From Desulfobulbaceae bacterium (lineage in GTDB: Bacteria > Desulfobacterota > Desulfobulbia > Desulfobulbales > Desulfocapsaceae): a DNA stretch of 6,358 nt. Both the position numbers and the translations under genes were made by a program. Location of the stretch: positions 1 through 6,358 of the forward strand of contig JAUVON010000167.1 of the NCBI GenBank assembly GCA_030599175.1. The letters are read 5' to 3'. Within the stretch, counting starts at the first letter, position 1. Each line of letters starts with the position of its first letter. The notes below the pieces were generated by a model. That model did not search any database. It had not been told where the DNA came from and saw only the letters and a list, made by a program, of their open reading frames with translations. This document shows, piece after piece, positions 1-5,445 of the stretch.

Positions 1-717
1 CATCAGATGATTCTGCACCATATCCCGCAACTGGCCGGACTTGTCAAAATAGTCCCAGCGGCCCTCAATCCCCACCTCCTCCGCTACCGTAATCTGGACA
101 TGATCAATGGTATTATGATCCCAGTTGGTAGTGAAAATGGAATTGGCAAAACGCAGGGCCAAAAGATTCATAACTGTTTCTTTGCCGAGGTAATGGTCAA
201 TCCGGTACACCTGATCTTCATTAAATACCCTGGCCACAGTATCGTTGATCTCCTGAGAGCTGGCCAGATCCCGCCCGATGGGCTTCTCCAGTACTACCCG
301 GGTTGCCGGGGTGATGATCCCGGCATGATCCAGTCCATTGCAGATATCGTCAAACAGAAATGGGGCCACGGAAAAATAGTTGACCAGCACCCGCTGCTCC
401 TGGTCAACCACATCCTCCAGCCGATAGTATTCATCCGGCACATCCAGGTTAATCAGCACATAGTGCAGCCTTGTCAGTAAGCGCTCCACCACTTGAGTAT
501 CCAGAGGATCTTTGATAAAGGTGTTCAGGCTTTCCCGTACCTTATCGACAAACCCGTCCTGTTCCAGTTTATGCCGGGCAACTCCAATAATGCGGGTATC
601 ATCATGAAGCATACCCGCCTTTTCTAACTGGTAAAGGGATGGAATCAATTTACGCCGGGAAAGGTCTCCCAGCACACCAAAAATCGTAAAATCACATGGT
701 TGGTTATCAGTTCTCAT
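1..717 (-). CDS. zwf: Glucose-6-phosphate 1-dehydrogenase, N-terminal half (3' end of gene beyond window)
   Basis: This enzyme oxidises glucose-6-phosphate to 6-phosphogluconolactone with NADP+, the cytosolic entry step of the oxidative pentose phosphate pathway. The frame is open from the ATG at 717-715 to the window edge, giving 239 codons, about half of the usual ~490 residues. What is seen: a Rossmann nucleotide-binding start with GVLGDLSRRKL at residues 14-24 (the family GxxGDLxxRK motif), EKPIGRDL in the middle, the active-site signature RIDHYLGKE at residues 172-180 with His175 and Lys179, and near the cut end EEVGIEGRWDYFD and LRDMVQNHLM. It can be aligned by eye with E. coli Zwf nearly end to end. 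The ATG overlaps the phosphorylase TGA as ATGA (714-717). There is no strong Shine-Dalgarno sequence, only AGAAG 3 nt away, so translation is probably coupled to the upstream gene. Identification is very secure; the intactness of the rest is unknown. Confidence 0.97.
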   Translation of the reverse strand, partial: MRTDNQPCDFTIFGVLGDLSRRKLIPSLYQLEKAGMLHDDTRIIGVARHKLEQDGFVDKVRESLNTFIKDPLDTQVVERLLTRLHYVLINLDVPDEYYRLEDVVDQEQRVLVNYFSVAPFLFDDICNGLDHAGIITPATRVVLEKPIGRDLASSQEINDTVARVFNEDQVYRIDHYLGKETVMNLLALRFANSIFTTNWDHNTIDHVQITVAEEVGIEGRWDYFDKSGQLRDMVQNHLM

Positions 718-3254
718 ATACTTCTGTCCGCATTACCTGATTTTCTTGAAGTTAACAGAACACCGTCTTCCGGCAGTCGATGCCATTTCAACTCAACAGG
801 AAAAGGCTTCACATCCCAGATTTTTCTGCTGTAATCCATGATGGAACGATCCGATGAAAACTTACCCATACGAACGGCGTTAAGAATAGACATCCTGGTC
901 CAGTTTTTCTTATCCTGAAAGGCCTTGCCGACAAGATCCTGACAGTCGACATAAGCCCTGTAGTCGGCGAAAACCGTATACTGGTCATCGTAGAGCAGGG
1001 AATCGACAATGGGACGGAACAACTCATGATCACCGTGGGAGAAATGGCCTGATGCAATCAGGTCAATAGCACCTTTCAGTTCAGGGTCATTTTGATAGTA
1101 GTCCCCGGGCCGATATCCAGCACTTTGCAATGCCATGACTTCTTCAACAGTAAGGCCAAAGAGAAAGAAATTTTCGGCCCCCACCTCTTCCCTAATCTCC
1201 ACGTTGGCTCCATCCAGAGTACCGATGGTCAGAGCACCGTTCATGGAAAACTTCATATTGCCGGTCCCCGAAGCCTCCATACCGGCCTGAGAAATCTGTT
1301 CGGACAGATCGGTCATGGGGTATACAGTATGACCAATCTTTACATTATAATTGGGGATAAAAAAGATCTTCAGTCTATCGCGCACGTCGGGATCGTTGTT
1401 TACCACCCGGGCAACCGAAGTTATCAGTTTGATTATCCGCTTGGCCATAAAGTAGCTGGGTGCTGCTTTTCCGCCAAAGACAAAGAGCCGTGGAGTTATC
1501 TCAATATCCGGGTTAGCCTTGATCCGATTGTAAAGGGTGATAATATGGAGAACGTTAAGGTGCTGACGTTTATATTCGTGGATTCTCTTGACCTGGACAT
1601 CGTACATTGCCTTTGGGTCAACCTTCAGATCCAGTACCTTCAAAATCCGGTTGGAAAAATCCTGTTTATTGTCCTCCTTAACTTTCAGCCAGGCGTCCTG
1701 GAATGAAGAATCATCCGCCAACTTTTCCAGTTTTTTAAGTTCATCAAGATTAGTAAGCCATTTCTCGCCAATGGCCTCGGTGATCAATCCGGTAAGACGC
1801 GGGTTACTCACCGCAATCCAGCGTCTGGGAGTGACCCCGTTAGTCACATTACGGATCTTGCCGGGATACATCTCGTTGAAATCAGCCAGGGTATGCTTTC
1901 GCAACAGGTCGGTATGCATGGCAGCCACCCCGTTAATAGCCTTGGAACCAACGCAGGCCAGATTGGCCATCCGTACATAGCGGGGCCCGGATTCATCAAT
2001 GATGGACATTCGGCTTAATCGCTGGTCATCGCCAGGGTATTTCAAGCGAACCTCGTCCATAAAACGGCTATTGATCTCAAAGATAATTTCCAGGTGTCTG
2101 GGCAGCAGGTTGCCAAACATATCTATCTGCCACTTTTCCATAGCCTCCGGCAACAGGGTATGGTTGGTGTAGCACAGAGTTTTTTTGGTAATATCCCAGG
2201 CGCTGTCCCAGTCGTAGAGATGAACATCCATCAACAGCCGCATCAGTTCCGGCACCGCCACAGCGGGGTGGGTATCATTAAGCTGGCACTGGAAGTCCTC
2301 AAAGAAATTATCCAGGTTGTCGTGAATAAAGAGGTGAATACGGATCATATCCTGCAAAGAGCAGGAGACGAAAAAATACTGCTGTTCCAACCGCAGCCGT
2401 TTACCCTGAAACTGCTCATCGTTTGGATAAAGTACCTTGGTGATGGTTTCAGCGCTGATTTTATCTTCCACTGCACCATAGTAGTCGCCGGTATTGAATT
2501 CTTCAAAATCAAAGGAGGTGTGGGCCTCGGCGCTCCAGAGCCTGAGAAGATTGACGTTATTTACCTTAAAGCCGGGAACCGGGGTATCGTAGGGGATGCC
2601 GGTGATCACCCGAGCCGGAATCCAGCGTGACCGCCGATTGCCACGCTCTCCATGGTACACTTCAGTGTGGCCTCCAAAACCTACATCACAGGCCATGTCC
2701 GGCTTTTTAATTCCCCAGGGATTGCCCGGATGCAGCCAGCGGTCGCTGATCTCCTTTTGCCAGCCGTCAACTATCTCCTGGTCAAACATGCCATATTCGT
2801 AACGAATGCCATAGCCTATGGCGGGAATCTGCAGGGAAGAAAGCGAATCCAGGTAACAGGCTGCCAGTCGGCCAAGTCCACCATTGCCAAGTCCCGGCTC
2901 CTCCTCATGGTCGAAAAGCTCTTTCAGATCCAGGCCGCTTTCCTCTGCGGCTTGAGAAAAATCATCATAAAGACCAAGGTTGACCAGGTTGTTATGCAGA
3001 TGCGGCCCCATCAGGAATTCTGCCGACAGGTAGCAGACAATTTTGGAATCTTTATCCAATATAGCCTCCACAGAATTAACAAACAGATGCTGCATCCGGT
3101 CACGCAGGGTATAGGCAACAGAAAGATAATAATCATTGAGGCTCGCTGTTCTGGTGGTACACCCTTGCTTGTAAAAAAGATTATAGGCAAAGGCACGTTT
3201 AAGTTTATTGATATCTTCTCTCTTTTTACCGTCTGTCTGTTTTGCTGGACTCAT
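714..3254 (-). CDS. glgP: Glycogen/maltodextrin phosphorylase (PLP-dependent alpha-glucan phosphorylase, GT35)
   Basis: This cytosolic enzyme removes terminal alpha-1,4-linked glucose from glycogen or maltodextrin with phosphate, releasing glucose-1-phosphate. The protein is 846 residues, slightly longer than the ~800-815 of E. coli MalP and GlgP. Seen in order (numbered from the ATG): DYYLSVAYTLRDR near residue 41, GNGGLGRLAACYLDS at 123-137, NDTHPA at 326-331, TNHTLLPEA at 363-371, NVTNGVTPRRW at 469-479, VQVKRIHEYKRQ at 554-565, and the PLP signature EASGTGNMKFSMN at 660-672, in which Lys668 is the cofactor lysine. The family domain ends near residue 815, and a polar tail of about 30 residues follows. 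A TTG at 3257-3255 is also in frame, but AGGAG at 3265-3261 sits 6 nt from the ATG and only 3 nt from the TTG, so the ATG is chosen. It overlaps zwf by 4 nt. Glycogen versus maltodextrin specificity cannot be decided from motifs, so the symbol is a best guess. Confidence 0.96.
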   Translation of the reverse strand: MSPAKQTDGKKREDINKLKRAFAYNLFYKQGCTTRTASLNDYYLSVAYTLRDRMQHLFVNSVEAILDKDSKIVCYLSAEFLMGPHLHNNLVNLGLYDDFSQAAEESGLDLKELFDHEEEPGLGNGGLGRLAACYLDSLSSLQIPAIGYGIRYEYGMFDQEIVDGWQKEISDRWLHPGNPWGIKKPDMACDVGFGGHTEVYHGERGNRRSRWIPARVITGIPYDTPVPGFKVNNVNLLRLWSAEAHTSFDFEEFNTGDYYGAVEDKISAETITKVLYPNDEQFQGKRLRLEQQYFFVSCSLQDMIRIHLFIHDNLDNFFEDFQCQLNDTHPAVAVPELMRLLMDVHLYDWDSAWDITKKTLCYTNHTLLPEAMEKWQIDMFGNLLPRHLEIIFEINSRFMDEVRLKYPGDDQRLSRMSIIDESGPRYVRMANLACVGSKAINGVAAMHTDLLRKHTLADFNEMYPGKIRNVTNGVTPRRWIAVSNPRLTGLITEAIGEKWLTNLDELKKLEKLADDSSFQDAWLKVKEDNKQDFSNRILKVLDLKVDPKAMYDVQVKRIHEYKRQHLNVLHIITLYNRIKANPDIEITPRLFVFGGKAAPSYFMAKRIIKLITSVARVVNNDPDVRDRLKIFFIPNYNVKIGHTVYPMTDLSEQISQAGMEASGTGNMKFSMNGALTIGTLDGANVEIREEVGAENFFLFGLTVEEVMALQSAGYRPGDYYQNDPELKGAIDLIASGHFSHGDHELFRPIVDSLLYDDQYTVFADYRAYVDCQDLVGKAFQDKKNWTRMSILNAVRMGKFSSDRSIMDYSRKIWDVKPFPVELKWHRLPEDGVLLTSRKSGNADRSI

Positions 3255-3411
3255 CAAGGTCTCCTTTCAGTGCTTTACTCCAGGACTTCTGCAATAAAAA
3301 ACAAGAAATCGAGGAAGGTCGTTAAAATTATTCGGATTAGAATGTTGCTTGCCCTGTCAAATTACTGTTCTTGTTCTCTTGACCAGAAAGCGCCAAAAGA
3401 ATGTGGAAAAA
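3255..3411. other. Intergenic gap between aspartase and phosphorylase genes
   Basis: This 157-nt gap is AT-rich and I see no open frame with a credible start in it. On the minus strand a perfect -35-like TTGACA lies at 3360-3355, but no good -10 hexamer follows at 16-18 nt; the best match, TCTAAT, comes after only 13 nt. An 8-bp inverted repeat (3383-3390 with 3415-3422, CCAGAAAG/CTTTCTGG) straddles the aspartase stop. It has a 24-nt loop and no T-run after it, so it is a poor terminator. A promoter for phosphorylase-zwf may still lie here, because the gap is long for an operon and the metabolic roles change across it. Confidence 0.4.
3261..3265 (-). promoter_or_regulatory. Ribosome binding site of the phosphorylase gene
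   Basis: The minus strand reads AGGAG followed by ACCTTG and then ATG. The 6-nt spacing favours the ATG at 3254 over the TTG immediately before it, and so decides the start. Confidence 0.75.
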
Positions 3412-5280
3412 CTACTTTCTGGGGATTTCCCGGGGATCGGTCATATTCTCAGGCCTCAGTAGATCATCGAGCTGTTCCTGTGAAAGAAGACCTTTTTCCA
3501 TTACCAGTTCATAGACACTGCCACCGGTTTTCAGTGCTTCTTTGGCGATAGCTGCAGACTGCTCGTAGCCGATGACCGGAACCAGGGCAGTGACCAGGCC
3601 GATGCTGTTTTCCACATAGCCCCGGCAGACATCCCGGTTAGCCTCAATCCCTGTAATACATCTGGCGGCCAGGGTGACACAGCCATTTTTCAGAATCATC
3701 ATACCATGAAGCAGATCGTAGGCGATAATCGGTTCCGCCATACAGAGTTCGAGCTCGCTGGCCTCAGCTGCCATCGATACCACTGCATCATAGCCCATAA
3801 CCTGATAGCAGATCTGGTTGATCAACTCCGGGATAACAGGATTAACCTTACCGGGCATGATAGAGGAGCCGGGCTGCATCGGCGGCAGATTGATTTCATT
3901 AAGCCCGCAGCGGGGACCGGATGACAGCCAGCGAAGGTCGTTGCAGATCTTTGATATCTGCACTGCGCCACGCTTCAGGGTGGCGGACATCTGCACAAAG
4001 ATGCCGGCATTCTGGGTCGCTTCCACAAGGTTCTTGGCACGGCGCAATTCAAACCCACTTACCTCAGAGAGCTTTTCAGTTACCAGGTTGGCGTACCCTG
4101 GAGGGCTGGTAATTCCCGTACCAATGGCAGTTGCACCCATATTTATATCACAAAAATCATGCGTCGCATGCTCAATAGCATTAATCGCGCTATCGACCAT
4201 CACCCCATAGGCACTGAACTCCTGGCCAAGGGTCATTGGTACTGCATCCTGGTTTTCTGTACGTCCCATCTTCAATACGTCATTAAACTCTTCAGCTTTC
4301 TTTTCAAGAGATCCACGCAGCTCTTCCATGGCACGTATCAGATTACGGCTAGAGAGCAACACTGCCAGTTTGATAGCGGTGGGATAGGCGTCATTGGTCG
4401 ACTGCGAACAGTTGACATGGTCATTGGGATGCAGGTGCTGATATTCCCCCTTGTTATGACCCATCAGTTCGAGTCCCCGGTTGGCTATAACCTCGTTGGC
4501 ATTCATATTTGTTGATGTCCCCGCCCCACCCTGGAACATATCAACAGGGAAATGCTCACGCAGTTTTCCTTCAAGCAATTCATCGCAGGCGTCACATATT
4601 GCCTTCATCCTGGCTTCGTCAAGTGTTCCCAGCTCATGATTGGCAAGAGCTGCAGCTTTTTTAACCAGAGCAAGCCCTTCAATCAGATGCTCAAAATTGC
4701 TGATAAACACCCCGGATATGGGAAAATTCTCAATTGCCCTCTGGGTCTGTACTCCGTAATAGACATGATCTGAAACTTCCCGTTGGCCAAGTGAATCATG
4801 TTCCAGACGGAAACCGCTCATTACCTGGACATCTTTTTTATTTTTATAAATCTGATCCGACAGTACTCGCAGACGCCGGTTAATGCCGACGGCAATGCGG
4901 GAAACGATACGGTAAAAGATGTCTGGATTGTTTTCCCTGATGGCTTCAATCTTTTCTTTCGACATTTGCCATACGGTTGCACCCTCGCGGGTATAAGCAC
5001 CATTGGAATGGGAATCACCCTCCAGGAAAGTTCCTTCACTGATAAGAGCACCTGCAATCATTGTGGCGATATGCCTCGAAGAACCATGCAGTCCGCGAAC
5101 CAGCTCAATATTACCTTCCAGGATAATGCCCGCCCACTGACGAGGGGTCGATTCCTGAAAAAGCCATTCATTTGGCTTGTAGACGCGCTGCTCACCCTCG
5201 GCAAAAAAAGCGGTTAAATCTTTTTCACTGATACCTGATGCCTTTGCAGCTTTCTTGATTCTGCTACTTTCTATTTTCAT
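3412..5280 (-). CDS. aspA: Aspartate ammonia-lyase with N-terminal cyclic-nucleotide-binding-like domain
   Basis: The lyase reversibly deaminates L-aspartate to fumarate and ammonia in the cytosol. The protein is 622 residues; E. coli AspA is 478. Residues ~25-145 form a CRP-type cNMP-binding fold: YKPNEWLFQE and ILEGNIELV are typical beta-roll strands, then ISEGTFLEGD, then a C-helix-like stretch ending INRRLRVL. No helix-turn-helix follows. After a short linker, residues ~156-620 are a complete fumarase/aspartase-superfamily lyase: DHVYYGVQTQRAIENF, GGAGTSTNMNANEV (251-264), HVNCSQSTNDAYPT (288-301), GRTENQDAVPMTLGQEF (339-355), and the SS-loop signature GSSIMPGKVNPVIPE (471-485) with Ser472/Ser473 and Lys478. 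The VIPE ending, the TSTNMN motif and STNDAYPT are aspartase-like rather than fumarase-like. Start: the ATG at 5280 has AGGAG 7 nt upstream. The gene follows a DcuA transporter, the usual aspartase partner. The lyase call is very secure and aspartase over fumarase is likely; ligand control by the sensor domain is inferred. Confidence 0.94.
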   Translation of the reverse strand: MKIESSRIKKAAKASGISEKDLTAFFAEGEQRVYKPNEWLFQESTPRQWAGIILEGNIELVRGLHGSSRHIATMIAGALISEGTFLEGDSHSNGAYTREGATVWQMSKEKIEAIRENNPDIFYRIVSRIAVGINRRLRVLSDQIYKNKKDVQVMSGFRLEHDSLGQREVSDHVYYGVQTQRAIENFPISGVFISNFEHLIEGLALVKKAAALANHELGTLDEARMKAICDACDELLEGKLREHFPVDMFQGGAGTSTNMNANEVIANRGLELMGHNKGEYQHLHPNDHVNCSQSTNDAYPTAIKLAVLLSSRNLIRAMEELRGSLEKKAEEFNDVLKMGRTENQDAVPMTLGQEFSAYGVMVDSAINAIEHATHDFCDINMGATAIGTGITSPPGYANLVTEKLSEVSGFELRRAKNLVEATQNAGIFVQMSATLKRGAVQISKICNDLRWLSSGPRCGLNEINLPPMQPGSSIMPGKVNPVIPELINQICYQVMGYDAVVSMAAEASELELCMAEPIIAYDLLHGMMILKNGCVTLAARCITGIEANRDVCRGYVENSIGLVTALVPVIGYEQSAAIAKEALKTGGSVYELVMEKGLLSQEQLDDLLRPENMTDPREIPRK

Positions 5281-5287
5281 GATAGTG

Positions 5288-5292
5288 CTCCT
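5288..5292 (-). promoter_or_regulatory. Ribosome binding site of the sensor-aspartase gene
   Basis: The minus strand reads AGGAG, then 7 nt (CACTATC), then ATG. This strong site supports translation from the first ATG, so the sensor domain is made as part of the protein. Confidence 0.8.
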
Positions 5293-5311
5293 GTTGAGAG
5301 TTTTTTAGATG

Positions 5312-5317
5312 ATTATA
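5312..5317 (-). promoter_or_regulatory. Possible -10 box upstream of the sensor-aspartase gene
   Basis: The minus strand carries a perfect TATAAT here, 31 nt before the aspartase ATG. The nearest -35-like hexamer, TTGAAG (minus strand, 5343-5338), is 20 nt upstream, longer than the usual 16-18 nt, and there is no extended -10 TG. The hexamer lies inside an AT-rich 9-mer that is repeated at the dcuA stop codon, so the match could be chance or a by-product of the repeat element's insertion. Confidence 0.3.
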
Positions 5318-5320
5318 AAA
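5312..5320. repeat. 9-bp direct repeat, aspartase-side copy (possible target-site duplication)
   Basis: ATTATAAAA here is repeated exactly at 5437-5445 on the other side of the palindromic element. The pair looks like a target-site duplication, although on this side 2-4 extra bases (CGAT) separate it from the inverted repeat. Confidence 0.4.
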
Positions 5321-5322
5321 CG

Positions 5323-5438
5323 ATGGTGTCGTAAAAACTTCAAATTCCAGATGGTTAAGTAAAAAGTCCCCGACTTCGTCATTCCCGCGTAGGCGGGAAT
5401 GACGGAAAGGTGAAGAACTTGGGTTTTTACGACGCCAT
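5323..5438. repeat. MITE/REP-like palindromic element with terminal inverted repeats
   Basis: A 116-bp non-coding palindromic unit fills most of the gap between the transporter and aspartase genes. The outer arms 5323-5338 (ATGGTGTCGTAAAAAC) and 5423-5438 (GTTTTTACGACGCCAT) are inverted repeats matching at 15 of 16 positions, and the mismatch is a G-T wobble. CTTCA (5338-5342) and TGAAG (5411-5415) extend the pairing. At the centre is a 12-bp perfect hairpin. The CGTCATTCCCGC core is of a type I recall as dispersed in many proteobacterial genomes. There is no open frame inside, so any mobility would have needed a transposase supplied from elsewhere. Copy number cannot be judged from one window. 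Confidence 0.7.
5377..5404. repeat. Central 12-bp perfect hairpin of the palindromic element
   Basis: CGTCATTCCCGC (5377-5388) pairs perfectly with GCGGGAATGACG (5393-5404) around a 4-nt GTAG loop. As RNA on either strand it would be very stable. On the minus (transcribed) strand it is followed by a smaller AAGTC-GGG-GACTT hairpin (5376-5364) running into a short T-run. The pair could therefore attenuate or process a dcuA-aspA transcript, although the T-run is too short to call a firm terminator. Confidence 0.8.
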
Positions 5439-5445
5439 TATAAAA
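5437..5445. repeat. 9-bp direct repeat, transporter-side copy overlapping the dcuA stop codon
   Basis: This is the second exact copy of ATTATAAAA. It includes the TAA stop of the transporter gene (minus strand, 5440-5438) and parts of the last two sense codons, so an insertion here would have left the transporter reading frame complete. Confidence 0.4.

Noticed and set aside
7..480. Plus-strand open frame of 157 codons
   Set aside because: It lies antisense to zwf, whose reading frame shows strong family motifs throughout; the plus-strand translation resembles nothing.
3355..3360. Perfect TTGACA (minus strand) as a phosphorylase promoter
   Set aside because: No acceptable -10 hexamer sits 16-18 nt downstream, so a complete promoter cannot be called.
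3383..3422. 8-bp inverted repeat CCAGAAAG/CTTTCTGG as a terminator after the aspartase gene
   Set aside because: The loop is 24 nt and no T-run follows on the transcribed strand; it also begins inside the coding region.
2652..3551. Plus-strand open frame of 299 codons spanning the phosphorylase start, the gap and the end of the aspartase gene
   Set aside because: It is antisense to two well-identified genes, and its sequence is low in recognisable domains and rich in the residues expected from an antisense shadow.
3412..5280. Class II fumarase (FumC) as the identity of the lyase
   Set aside because: The TSTNMN motif, STNDAYPT and KVNPVIPE all follow the aspartase pattern, and the neighbouring DcuA fits an aspartase.
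3255..5437. Both intergenic gaps are 157 nt long
   Set aside because: The two gaps share no visible sequence, so the equal length is coincidence rather than a repeated element.
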